Part shown: positions 26,632 to 35,437 of the stretch, piece after piece | How positions within the stretch are numbered: position 1 is the stretch's first letter | Layout of the letters: each line of letters begins with the position of its first letter | NCBI RefSeq assembly: GCF_001856665.1 | Contig: NZ_CP017781.1 | Coordinates: forward strand, 3,240,001-3,304,000 | DNA: 64,000 nt | Reading direction: 5' to 3' | Source: Rhodobacter xanthinilyticus | GTDB lineage: Bacteria; Pseudomonadota; Alphaproteobacteria; Rhodobacterales; Rhodobacteraceae | Position numbers and translations under genes: made by a program | Notes under the pieces: generated by a model | The model's input: only the letters and a program-made list of their open reading frames with translations | Databases searched by the model: none | Told to the model about the DNA's origin: nothing

Positions 26632-27130
26632 CGAGATCACCTACACCAGTGCACGCAATCCGGAACCTCGTACCAAGCTTGTCGAGCCGCATGGTGTGAT
26701 TGTCGGCACGCGACATTACCTTGTGGCCCGCGATGGGCCAGATGATCGGCAGTACAAGCAATACCGTTTGGATCGGATCAGCAAAATCCAAGGCACCGCA
26801 ACGCTCTTCGCGCGAGACCCTGATTTCGACATCGAGACTTACAGCACCTTCGCTTTCGGCTCATACTTTTCCGAGGAGGAACACGGCCTCGTGCGTTGGC
26901 GCTTCACTTCGCGTGCGGCGCCAGTAGCGCGCGAATTCGTGTTTCATCCAACACAGGTTCTGACCGACATGGCCGATGGCAGCCTTCTCGTGGAATTCAC
27001 GGCCAGCGGTTGGGTCGAGATGGCCTGGCACCTGATCATCTGGGGCAACGATGTCGAGGTCCTTGAACCGCCAGAACTGATCTCAATTCTCGACGAGGTG
27101 CGGCGCGGTGAGGTGAAGGTTCTGCCTTGA
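26632..27130 (+). pseudogene. 3' remnant of a WYL-domain regulator
   Basis: An open frame runs from the IS21 end to the TGA at 27130: ITYTSARNPEPRTKLVEPHG, then VIVGTRHYLVARD, YRLDRISKIQG, and a WCX-like tail ending LISILDEVRRGEVKV. This is the WYL core plus dimerisation domain of a transcriptional regulator. The winged-helix DNA-binding half is missing, and the left flank of the IS does not contain it, so insertion was accompanied by deletion. An internal ATG at 26696 would give 144 residues without DNA-binding ability. It is related in type to the intact regulator at 16285 but not a copy of it. Confidence 0.75.
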
Positions 27131-27460
27131 GAGATGCCAGTGTAGCGACGTGGAGGGCGGGGAGCAGTCTGACGGCACTGCGGCATGGCGGCTGCGGCAA
27201 AATGGGCAAAACAGTCGTTCATGCGAGATGCGGCGAGCAGGCCGCTAAAACGGCCCGCGGGCAGAGAGCGGACTTGCGTCAACACATCGACCCAAAGGCC
27301 GGTGCCGTCGTGGTGGGCGGCTCCTCGGTTCAGGTCCTTCACAACCCGTACTGGCCGGGGCGTCTCGTTGACGAACAGCAGACGCCATGGCCACGGCAAG
27401 GGCGGTACGCGAAGAGCCGGAGAGAATAGGCCGTAGCGGGTATGCTGCCGGGCTCGTCAG
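27131..27460. other. 330-bp region without a supported gene
   Basis: Between the WYL remnant and the TraG fragment. ORFs occur on both strands. A minus-strand frame reading PWRLLFVNETPRPVRVVKDLN up to 27399 looks more protein-like than the others, but it runs on antisense to the WYL remnant and I cannot assign it. It may be another gene fragment at a recombination junction. Confidence 0.35.
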
Positions 27461-28330
27461 CTAACTGTAGGGAGCGCGCGGCCGGACCGGGAAGTTTCTG
27501 AAATAGTCCTCCAACAGCCCATGACTGTCCAGAATCCTGAACGGGTTGTTTCCCGCAGCATTCAGCCGGTCGGCGTCATCGATGGCACACCACGGACACA
27601 ACTCGCCCCTGGCCTTCATCGGCTCTCCGCATTCCGCGCAAGTTCCGGCCGGGATAGCAATGACGCCGTCTGCGAATATGCGGGCCTCATTGGCCTCGTC
27701 TACCAGATAGGGTGTTGGGAAGCTGCGGCCGATCGTTTCGTTATAAAAATGCGCGTCGAGTTCGGTCGCCGCCTCGCGCAAGGAAGTTTTCGTGGCGTCG
27801 GTCGATTTGGCGCCTGCAATCACGACGGCCACGCACGACCCAGGAACGAAAAGGATCTTGTGACCGTGGATATCCTCAACATAGTCTTCAAAATTGACCG
27901 CCCGAACCTCCTGTTCGTAGCTCCATTCGAGATATTTCGAGAAGTAGCTTTGATCGCGGATTTCCCGGTCCTCGGCCCATCGCGCCGATCCATATGTGGC
28001 GACGTTGCGCGCCTCCCGCGCCCGGATGATCGACATGAGGATGGCGGCGGCGATGGCGAGGAAGCCGCCCGATACCGCGATGATGCCGCCCTCGACGAAG
28101 ATCGCGGGCGCGTAGGCGTCGAACGAAAACCACCACCAGAAGAAGGCGGGCGGGTAATAGATCGGCAGGCCCGCCAGCTCGAACCATGGCGCTCCAAGCT
28201 GCGGCTGGAAGCCGAGGCGGAACGCCGTCCATTGCGTCGCTGCCCACACCATCACCAGGGCGATGGCGAAGACGACAGCGATTTGACCCCAAAGGATTCG
28301 GCCTCCGCGCATCCAGGCTCCAGTCTGCAA
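27461..28330 (-). pseudogene. Truncated TraG/VirD4 coupling protein, chimeric C-terminus
   Basis: 289 residues. The first 130 (RGGRILWGQIAVVFAIALV, three to four membrane helices, then EARNVATYGSARWAEDREI) are the N-terminus of a TraG/VirD4-type conjugative coupling protein. A normal protein has about 650 residues, with a Walker A motif soon after this point. Here the sequence switches at about residue 130 to an unrelated stretch with a CAEC...CPWC zinc ribbon and no ATPase motif. It must be a fusion product of two broken genes, without coupling function. It marks past linkage with a conjugative plasmid or ICE. Confidence 0.7.
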
Positions 28331-28407
28331 AAGGGACGGAGCCGATCAGAGAGTAGGCAAAATCGGGACAGGCAACAGCAAAGATGATGCGAGAGGGCTG
28401 CCGGATA

Positions 28408-29433
28408 TTATCGGCGGTATATAGGACGGGTTGCTTCGGTGTTCGCGGTCGCCCTGTTACTACTGCGCGGTCGGCTTCGCGAATCGCCTTGGCGGCCCAT
28501 CGTGCCTGCGAGCATAAGCAGGTTGCGCAGCGCGGCGTTGCGATTGAACGGTGACCAGACAGCCGAGAAAGGGACTGGCTCTGGCTCATCGGCCAACGGC
28601 AGGAACATGATGCCCGTTGACGGCAGCTGCGCCGTGGCGGCACTGACGATGGTGACGCCGAAACCCTGCCCGACCATGGATAGTAGCGTTCCGCGCCCCA
28701 CGTCGAAGCGCTGGATCGACGGTGCGGGCCAAAGCCCTGCCAGACGCAGCACGATATGGTCATGAACCTGCGGTCCAGTGCCGCCATGCCGAACAAGGAA
28801 CGTCTCTCCCACCAGATCAGCCCAGGTGATCTCCGGTCGTCCGGCAAGGCGATGATCCTCCGGCAGCACAACCACCAGCGGCTCGGTCCAGATCGGACGA
28901 GCGTGGTAGTCGGGCAGTTCGGGAGCCCCCGCCACAAACGCCACATCCAACTCATCGGCGCGAAGCTGCATTACCGCTTCGCGGGCCGTGCCTTCGGTGA
29001 TTTCGACCTCAATGTCGGGATGGTCTTCGCGGTATTGCGCGATCAGTTCGGCGAGAAAGCTGCGCGGCATCAGGGCATGGATACCGACGCGCAGTCGGCC
29101 GCACTCTCCCGACGCCGCCATACCAGCAGTCTTCACCGCATGGTCGAGTTGATTGACGCCGACCGCGACCCGCTCGACAAAGAGGCGCCCGGCCTCGGTG
29201 AGGCGGACGCCTCTGGTATTGCGCTCGAACAGAAGGATGCCGAGGTCTTGCTCCAGCGCCTTGATCCTCGCGCTGACGTTAGACTGGCTGGTGCCGAGCG
29301 CCTGGGCGGCGCGGTAGAAGCTGAGATGTTCGGCGACGGCAAGCGTCTGGATCAACGATGCAAGTGGAATGCGCCCCAAACTAAGTTGATGGCTTGGCGG
29401 ATTTAACCTGCTATTTTTCTTCAGCCTGCCCAT
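28408..29433 (-). CDS. LysR-family transcriptional regulator next to tet(G)
   Basis: 341 residues. The N-terminal winged helix (LASLIQTLAVAEHLSFYRAAQALGTSQSNVSARIKALE) is followed by a LysR substrate-binding domain (LRVGIHALMPRSFLAELIAQY, DELDVAFVAG). The C-terminal 35 residues are Arg/Ser-rich and may be an added tail from junction sequence. A lysR gene directly downstream of tet(G) is known from multiresistance regions such as the one in Salmonella genomic island 1, so this gene travelled with the exporter. Its target is unknown. It lies 21 bp after tetA, in the same direction. Confidence 0.9.
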   Translation of the reverse strand: MGRLKKNSRLNPPSHQLSLGRIPLASLIQTLAVAEHLSFYRAAQALGTSQSNVSARIKALEQDLGILLFERNTRGVRLTEAGRLFVERVAVGVNQLDHAVKTAGMAASGECGRLRVGIHALMPRSFLAELIAQYREDHPDIEVEITEGTAREAVMQLRADELDVAFVAGAPELPDYHARPIWTEPLVVVLPEDHRLAGRPEITWADLVGETFLVRHGGTGPQVHDHIVLRLAGLWPAPSIQRFDVGRGTLLSMVGQGFGVTIVSAATAQLPSTGIMFLPLADEPEPVPFSAVWSPFNRNAALRNLLMLAGTMGRQGDSRSRPRSSNRATANTEATRPIYRR

Positions 29434-29454
29434 GCCTATCCGCTACGATCTCAA

Positions 29455-30630
29455 TCACGACGAAGTGGCGAAAGGCCTGCGGAGCATTGGCAAGCACACT
29501 ACATAAAGAAACGCACCGACAATCCAAACCCAACCGTTCCATGCTCCGGCGGTGGCAGAATAGAGTGCCGTAAAGCCAAGCGGTCCCGCGATGGCGCTTA
29601 AATTGGTGAGGCTCGTAAGCGTTCCCTGCAAGACTCCCTGCTTGTTGTTGCTGACATTATTCGAAAGCATTGCCTGCAAGGCCGGCATGCCAACACCTCC
29701 GGCGGCAAGCAGCAACAAAATCGGGAACACCATCCATCCCTGCGTGGCAAAAGCCAGAAGAATGAAGCCAGTCGCATCCGCAGCCATGCCAAAGAGTAGC
29801 GTGTACCGCTCTCCAAGCCGTCTTGAAAGCGGGCCGGTAACAAACGCTTGGAAGATCGCATGTGTTGCTCCAAACGCCGCAAGCGACAAACCAACAGTCG
29901 TGGTATCCCACTGAAAACGGTCCTCGCCATAGATGACCCATAGGGCCGCAGGCACTTGGCCGATCAGTTGAATAATGAAGAAAACTGCGAAAAGGGCAGC
30001 CAGCCCACGCAACGCATCATCCAGCCGGAACAGAACGAATGGTTTGATGCGAACCGGCTTTCCGGTCTCGCCATCGCCGCGACGGGTCTCCCTTAGGAAA
30101 ATGCAGGCAAGCAGGAACGCGATCCCGTTGAGAAGGGCAGCGGCGACAAACGGAGCATGAGCAGAAATACCGCCGAGCATGCCACCAAGAGCTGGCCCGG
30201 CAATCATGCCCGTACCATAGCAGGCCCCCATGTAGCCGAACCACTGTGCGCGCGAACCTTCCCCTGTCGAATCGGCAATGGTTGAGGCAGCTACGGCTCC
30301 GGTTGCTCCCGTGACGCCGGAGACGAGTCGGCCGATATAAAGCACCCACAGGACCGGCGCAGATGCCATGATCGTGTAATCGACTGCGGCTCCCGCGAGA
30401 GAAGCCAGAAGCACCGGACGCCGACCGTAAGCATCCGAAAGTTGTCCAAGCAGGGGCGCGAAGACGACCTGCATCAACGCATAGAGCGACAGCAAGGCAC
30501 CATAGTGACCAGCGACCTGCTCCGTCGGCACAAGCTCGCGCAGAAGCGCCGGAAGGACCGGCATGATGAGGCCGAGACCCATGGCGTCGAGACCCACGAT
30601 CAGCAGGGCAATGATGGCAGAGCTGTGCAC
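29455..30630 (-). CDS. tetA(G): Tetracycline efflux MFS transporter, Tet(G)-like
   Basis: 391 residues from a GTG (MHSSAIIALLIVGLDAMGLG), preceded by GGAG. Twelve membrane segments are expected. The MFS motif A GQLSDAYGRRPV lies in the loop after helix 2. From memory the sequence follows Tet(G) along its whole length with scattered differences, so it is a tet(G) variant. Such proteins exchange a proton for the tetracycline-metal complex across the inner membrane. It is normally repressed by a divergent tetR, which is absent here. Confidence 0.93.
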   Translation of the reverse strand: MHSSAIIALLIVGLDAMGLGLIMPVLPALLRELVPTEQVAGHYGALLSLYALMQVVFAPLLGQLSDAYGRRPVLLASLAGAAVDYTIMASAPVLWVLYIGRLVSGVTGATGAVAASTIADSTGEGSRAQWFGYMGACYGTGMIAGPALGGMLGGISAHAPFVAAALLNGIAFLLACIFLRETRRGDGETGKPVRIKPFVLFRLDDALRGLAALFAVFFIIQLIGQVPAALWVIYGEDRFQWDTTTVGLSLAAFGATHAIFQAFVTGPLSRRLGERYTLLFGMAADATGFILLAFATQGWMVFPILLLLAAGGVGMPALQAMLSNNVSNNKQGVLQGTLTSLTNLSAIAGPLGFTALYSATAGAWNGWVWIVGAFLYVVCLPMLRRPFATSS

Positions 30631-30715
30631 CTGAAACTCCAGTGCCGCTCAAGCGCGAGCGACTTTATCACCGATAAGTATATGGACATAGAACTTATCG
30701 GTGATAAATTGTCAA
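30631..30715. promoter_or_regulatory. tet operator pair upstream of tetA(G)
   Basis: Two operator-like sequences, ACTTTATCACCGATAAGT at 30662-30679 and ACTTATCGGTGATAAATT at 30693-30710, are inverted copies of each other, each with a dyad around TATC-n-GATA. This is the tetR-tetA control region. In intact loci tetR begins just beyond the second operator. Here an IS1380-family element starts at 30716 instead. Confidence 0.85.
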
Positions 30716-32386
30716 CCGACATTTCCCAAGTGGCCTGCCGCTTGACTTCAAGATCGCCTGATTTTGCTCGCTGGGCAAGCGTTTTTCGCCCCGAGCGGTG
30801 TCTGTCGTCGCGCAAACGGCCGAAGTCGGGTGGATCAAGCCTCGAACCCGCAGCATTCTGGCCCGGCAGAGCCGCTTTTCCGCGCGGCAGACGGACCTGT
30901 CCTGCCGCTTTCGTTCAGCTTGGGCATGGATCGTGGTCATGCGCATGACGGAGGCGTTCGAAGACGGCGGATGGCGGCAAGGACGGCCCGCACCATCGGG
31001 CCGGTGACGGCGACCTCGGCCAACTGGAAGGTAATGGCGCGGGCGTGGCGGACGACGCGGGCGCCGATCTTGATCAGCTTGAGTTGCAGGCTGGTCAACG
31101 ACCAGTCCGCCATGGCCTCGGGCAGTTCGATGCAGCGCAGGAAGGTTGCCAGGTTGTAGGCCAGCGCGTGCAGTTGCAGCCGCACCTCGTTGTGCCGGAA
31201 CTTCCGGCATGACAGCCGCGTCCAGCGAAAGGCATATTTGCCTTCCTTGATGTGCTGCTCTGCGGTGCCGCGCTGGTTGTAGAACCTCACCACCCAGTCT
31301 GGCTCCATCGGCAGGTTGGTGACGATGAAGCCGACTTTGGGGAACAGCTCGCCCGGATGCCATTCGATCTTGGCGATGACGCGGCGCGGCTTGTCCCAGG
31401 ACGCCGCCTGATACTCGAAGTCCTCGAAGAACCGTTTGACCTTGGTCAGCGAAGGCCGTCCCACGGGCCGTGTCAGCCGATGCGCGATCTTCTCGCGCAA
31501 GACGGCGTTGGCGGGCAGACGGATGGCGTAGAAGAACCTGGCTTCTTCCAGCCGCATATAGATCGCGGGGATCGCGTAGGCAGCGTCGGCCCGGAAGAAG
31601 CGTCCACCAAGGTCGCGGCCAGCATATCGGGCAATGACGGGATCAAGGACATCCCGCCAGCCATCGGCGCTGTGGACATTGCCGTTACGCAGGGCGCAGC
31701 GCTCCAGCATGCCAAACTGGTTGAACAAGAAGATGGGGTGATAGCAGGTGCAGTCGAAATGCCCGTTCCAGGCAGCACCTTCCTGATCGCCGTGGGTGGG
31801 GCTGACCGAGCTGTCCATGTCCAGCACGATGTATTTCAACCCGTTGCGGTCATGAAACCGGTCGATCCATTGGCCGTTCAGATCGGCCAGCGCCGCCCGG
31901 TTCGCGGCCAGAGCCAGCGTCTCGGTCTCGAACCGTCCCATCTGCGATGCCGAAGCAGCTTGCGCCTCGACGGCCCTGCCGCCAACGACCTGACGCATCA
32001 CGGGATCGAGGGCCAAGCGGTCGGCATCGTTCACATCCTCGTATCCGGCCAGTCGTCCGAACACCGATTGCCGGAACAATCCGTCAAGCCGATGGAGCGT
32101 GTTCTTCCCGGTGCGGCTGTCTCGCAGCGCCTCCGACGCCAGATTGGACAGGCCGAGCACGTCATCAAGCTCGCGCATCACCAGCAGGCCACCGTCTGAA
32201 CTGATCTGCGCACCACGGAACTCCAGACGCACACGGCGGTCGAAATCAACCCGATCTCCCCGCGCCAAGCCCGCACCCTCCAGGTGATCCATGAAACGCG
32301 CCCCTCGCAGCCGTCAACGCCATGATTTATATGCGAAATATCACGATTACGACAGCGAAATCAGCGACTTACTTGGAGAATGTGGG
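30716..32386 (-). mobile_element. IS1380-family element, copy A
   Basis: 1671 bp with terminal inverted repeats CCGACATTTCCCAAGT (low end) and CCCACATTCTCCAAGT (complement of the high end). One transposase gene is on the minus strand. Flanking bases are tcaa and ttga, so no target duplication. Copy A is visibly diverged from copies B and C. It sits directly against the tet operators and has replaced tetR. Confidence 0.88.
30937..32292 (-). CDS. IS1380-family transposase (copy A)
   Basis: 451 residues. The start MDHLEGAGLARGDRVDF, the core ISSDGGLLVMRELDD, the DDE residues in VLDMDSSVSPTHG and FRADAAYAIP, and the YNQRGTAEQHIKEGK segment (likely third acidic residue) fit the IS1380 family. The gene looks intact. 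It differs from copies B and C at scattered residues along its length, so it is an older or independent arrival. Confidence 0.9.
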   Translation of the reverse strand: MDHLEGAGLARGDRVDFDRRVRLEFRGAQISSDGGLLVMRELDDVLGLSNLASEALRDSRTGKNTLHRLDGLFRQSVFGRLAGYEDVNDADRLALDPVMRQVVGGRAVEAQAASASQMGRFETETLALAANRAALADLNGQWIDRFHDRNGLKYIVLDMDSSVSPTHGDQEGAAWNGHFDCTCYHPIFLFNQFGMLERCALRNGNVHSADGWRDVLDPVIARYAGRDLGGRFFRADAAYAIPAIYMRLEEARFFYAIRLPANAVLREKIAHRLTRPVGRPSLTKVKRFFEDFEYQAASWDKPRRVIAKIEWHPGELFPKVGFIVTNLPMEPDWVVRFYNQRGTAEQHIKEGKYAFRWTRLSCRKFRHNEVRLQLHALAYNLATFLRCIELPEAMADWSLTSLQLKLIKIGARVVRHARAITFQLAEVAVTGPMVRAVLAAIRRLRTPPSCA

Positions 32387-32718
32387 TTGATAGGTCACCG
32401 CATCCCGCAGCGCCATGGCGTCCCTAGGCTTTTTCCGTTGGGCCGCCATCTGCGTAAACCGCACCAGATCCTCATGCGGGCCGTCGCGGTAGGCGATGTC
32501 CCTGACCAGAAGATCCGGGAAAACATCCTGTAGCGCGGCCACGTCGAAGCCGATCACGCAGCCCCGGTGGTTGTCGGCATAATGAGCCCACATCGGCGCC
32601 ACGACCGGGGACTTCGAAAAGCATGTCGTCAGCTGTGAGGGAACCTCCCCGACAACTTCGCTGTAAGTCGCGAGGAGTTCCGATCCCTGCTTGAGGTCGA
32701 TGCCGAGAAACAGTTCAT
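32387..32718 (-). pseudogene. DUF2971 gene fragment between two IS copies
   Basis: The 332 bp between IS copies A and B is open on the minus strand. It reads DELFLGIDLKQGSELL, then TTCFSKSPVVAPMWAHYADN and HRGCVIGFDVAAL. The CFS-MWAHYA-HRGCVIGFD series is the signature of DUF2971, a family of unknown role often found in defence and toxin contexts. Both ends of the gene are cut by the IS elements. An ATG at the border is supplied by IS sequence. No function is expected. Confidence 0.7.
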
Positions 32719-34389
32719 CCCACATTTCCCAAGTAAGGCGCTGATTTCGCTGTCCTGACCATTATATTTCCTATATAAAACATGGTGTTGAAGGCTGCGA
32801 GGGGCGCGTTTCATGGATCACCCAGAGGGTGCGGGCTTGCAACGGGCAGATCGGGTGGATTTCGACCCTCGCGTGCGGCTGGAATTTCGCGGCACGCAGC
32901 TCAGTTCCGACGGCGGCCTTCTGGTGATGCGCGAGCTTGATGACGCGCTCGGGTTGTCCGATTTGGCGTCAGCGGCGCTGCGCGATACTCGCTCTGGCAA
33001 GAACACGGTCCATCGGCTCGACGGCCTGTTCCGGCAATCAGTCTTTGGGCGGCTGGCCGGATACGAGGATGTCAACGACGCCAACCGTCTCGCCTGCGAT
33101 CCGGTCATGCGCCAAGTTGTCGGCGGCAGAGCGGTCGATGCACAAGCGGCCTCGGCATCGCAGATGGGACGGTTCGAGACCGAGACGCTGGCTCTGGCCG
33201 GGAACCGTGCCGCGCTGGCCGACCTGAACGGGCAATGGATCGACCGGTTCCATGACCGTAACGGGCTGAAGTACATCGTTCTGGACATGGACAGCTCGGT
33301 CAGCCCGACCCATGGCGACCAGGAAGGGTCCGCCTGGAATGGCCATTTCGACTGTAGCTGCTATCACCCCAACTTTCTGTTCAACCAGTTCGGGATGCTG
33401 GAACGCTGCGCCCTGCGCCATGGCAACGTCCACAGCGCCGATGGCTGGCGTGATGTTCTCGACCCCGTCATTGCGCGCTACGCGGAGCGCGACCTTGGTG
33501 GCAGGTTCTTCCGGGCCGATGCTGCCTACGCGATCCCGGCGATCTATGAGCGATTGGAAGAAGCGCGGTTCTTCTACGCCATCCGGCTGCCCGCAAACGC
33601 GGTCCTCAAGGACAAGATCGCGCATCGGCTAACGCGCCCTGTCGGGCGGCCGTCACTGACCAAGGTCAAGCGGTTCTTCGAGGAATTCGAGTATCAGGCG
33701 GCGTCCTGGGACAAGGAACGCCGGGTGATCGCCAAGATCGAATGGCATCCGGGCGAACTGTTCCCGCGTTTCGGCTTCATCGTCACCAACCTGCCGATGG
33801 AGCCGGACTGGGTGGTGCGGTTCTACAACCAGCGCGGCACCGCCGAGCAGCACATCAAAGAGGGCAAATACGCCTTTCGCTGGACGCGGCTGTCGTGCCG
33901 GAAGTTCCGCGACAATGAGGTGCGGCTGCAACTGCACGCCCTGGCGTACAACCTGGCCACCTTCTTGCGCTGCATCGAGCTGCCCGAGGCCATGGCCGAC
34001 TGGTCGTTGACCAGCCTGCAACTGAAGCTGATCAAGATCGGGGCACGTGTGGTCCGTCACGCCCGCACCATCACCTTCCAGCTGGCCGAGGTCGCTGTCA
34101 CCGGCACGATGGTACGCGCCATCCTCGCCGCTATCCGCCGATTGCGAGCGCCACCGCTATGCGCATGATCGCGATCCACGCTCAAACTGAACGAAAGCGG
34201 CTGGACAGATCTGTCCGCTGCGCTGAAAAACGCCGCCCCTGGGCAAGGAAACAGCGGCTTCGCGGTCTGATCCGTCCAGATCCAGCAGTCTGCGCGACCG
34301 CAGGTGCCGCTTGCGGCAGAAAATCCTTGTCTAGCGCTCGGATACAGGCGATCTTCACCTCAAACGACACGCCACTTGGGGAATGCAGG
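32719..34389 (+). mobile_element. IS1380-family element, copy B
   Basis: 1671 bp. Inverted repeats CCCACATTTCCCAAGT (left) and CCTGCATTCCCCAAGT (complement of the right). Flanks are tcat and tcta, no target duplication. Nearly identical to copy C and in the same direction. Its right end abuts the stop codon of pta. Confidence 0.92.
32813..34168 (+). CDS. IS1380-family transposase (copy B)
   Basis: 451 residues. Same domain structure as copy A, with VLDMDSSVSPTHG and FRADAAYAIP. It differs from the copy C protein at only two residues that I can find: FPRFGF here against FPRVGF, and FLRCIEL here against FLHCIEL. It appears intact, and could move both the single IS and the enclosed segment. Confidence 0.93.
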   Translation: MDHPEGAGLQRADRVDFDPRVRLEFRGTQLSSDGGLLVMRELDDALGLSDLASAALRDTRSGKNTVHRLDGLFRQSVFGRLAGYEDVNDANRLACDPVMRQVVGGRAVDAQAASASQMGRFETETLALAGNRAALADLNGQWIDRFHDRNGLKYIVLDMDSSVSPTHGDQEGSAWNGHFDCSCYHPNFLFNQFGMLERCALRHGNVHSADGWRDVLDPVIARYAERDLGGRFFRADAAYAIPAIYERLEEARFFYAIRLPANAVLKDKIAHRLTRPVGRPSLTKVKRFFEEFEYQAASWDKERRVIAKIEWHPGELFPRFGFIVTNLPMEPDWVVRFYNQRGTAEQHIKEGKYAFRWTRLSCRKFRDNEVRLQLHALAYNLATFLRCIELPEAMADWSLTSLQLKLIKIGARVVRHARTITFQLAEVAVTGTMVRAILAAIRRLRAPPLCA

Positions 34390-34390
34390 T

Positions 34391-35434
34391 CTAGTAATAC
34401 CGCGCGCAACCCAAACCGTAGACGCCGTTCGCCTTCGGATGCACCTGCGCCTGAACTGCGGTGATCGCGATGGCGCTGACGACATCCTCGACCGAACAGC
34501 CGCGCGACAGATCGTTCGCCGGGCGCGCAAGGCCTTGAAGAACCGGCCCGATGGCCTGCAGCCCGCCAAGCCTCTGAGCGATCTTGTAGCCGATGTTGCC
34601 CGAGGCCAGATCCGGGAAGATGAACACGTTGGGGCGCCCGGCCAGGCGGCTGCCGGGGGCCTTGCGTGCGCGGATCTCCTCGTCCAGGGCCGCGTCGAAC
34701 TGGATCTCGCCATCAATGTTCAGATCCGGCTCTTCCTCGCGCACGATGGCGAGTGCCTGGCGGATGCGGTCGATGCTTTCATGGCTTGCCGATCCGGCGG
34801 TCGAGAAGGACAGCATCGCGACCTGCGGTTCGACCTTGAGCAACTGCCGACAGCTTTGGGCAGCCGCGCGGGCAATCGCGGCCAGTTGCCGGGCATCGGG
34901 CAACACCACGAGGCCGCAATCCGAAAAGATCATCCCGCCCTTGAACGGCGCGGTGTCTGCGCAGGCCATCATCAGAAAGAAGCTAGAGACGATGCTGTTG
35001 CCGGGCGCGCAGCCGAGGGCCTGCAGAGCGACACGAACGGTTTCCGCCGTGGTCGCAACGGCGCCGCCCACCGTCCCGTCGGCGTGACCGAGCCGCACAC
35101 GCAGCGCGGCCTGCAACATCGGGTCGGCGATCGCGCGCCGCGCCTCGTCCAAGGTTGTTCCCTTGTGCGCGCGCAATGCGTGCCAGGACTGGGCCAGTGC
35201 CTCGTAGTCGGCGCAGGTGCGCGGATCTTCCACCTCGATCTCACCGGGCGTTGCGCCAAGCTCGCGCAGGCCGTGTTCGATGGCGGCGACATCTCCCAGA
35301 AGCACGGGGGTTGCAATGCCTAGGCGCTTGGCGCGCAACGCTGCTGCCTGAATGCGCCGGTCCTCGCCCTCGGGCAAAAGGATGATGCGGTTGTCTGCGC
35401 GCGCAGCTTCAAAGATATCGTCCAGAACTTTCAT
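34391..35434 (-). CDS. pta: Phosphate acetyltransferase
   Basis: 347 residues. The whole-length pattern (ILLPEGEDRRIQAAALRA, ADGTVGGAVATTAETVRVAL, KGGMIFSDCGLVVLPD, MLSFSTAGSASHES, LASGNIGYKIAQRLGG) is the PTA_PTB domain. It converts acetyl phosphate from Xsc into acetyl-CoA. It is the last gene of the taurine operon, 3 bp after tauZ. The final residues after ITAVQAQ (VHPKANGVYGLGCARYY) run to a TAG that begins 2 bp from IS copy B. They may be native or partly new sequence, but the catalytic core is complete. Confidence 0.92.
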   Translation of the reverse strand: MKVLDDIFEAARADNRIILLPEGEDRRIQAAALRAKRLGIATPVLLGDVAAIEHGLRELGATPGEIEVEDPRTCADYEALAQSWHALRAHKGTTLDEARRAIADPMLQAALRVRLGHADGTVGGAVATTAETVRVALQALGCAPGNSIVSSFFLMMACADTAPFKGGMIFSDCGLVVLPDARQLAAIARAAAQSCRQLLKVEPQVAMLSFSTAGSASHESIDRIRQALAIVREEEPDLNIDGEIQFDAALDEEIRARKAPGSRLAGRPNVFIFPDLASGNIGYKIAQRLGGLQAIGPVLQGLARPANDLSRGCSVEDVVSAIAITAVQAQVHPKANGVYGLGCARYY

Positions 35435-35437
35435 CTC

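Noticed and set aside
26944-27399. Minus-strand ORF reading PWRLLFVNETPRPVRVVKDLN
   Set aside because: It looks partly protein-like, but half of it is antisense to the WYL remnant and I cannot place it in a family. Left unannotated.
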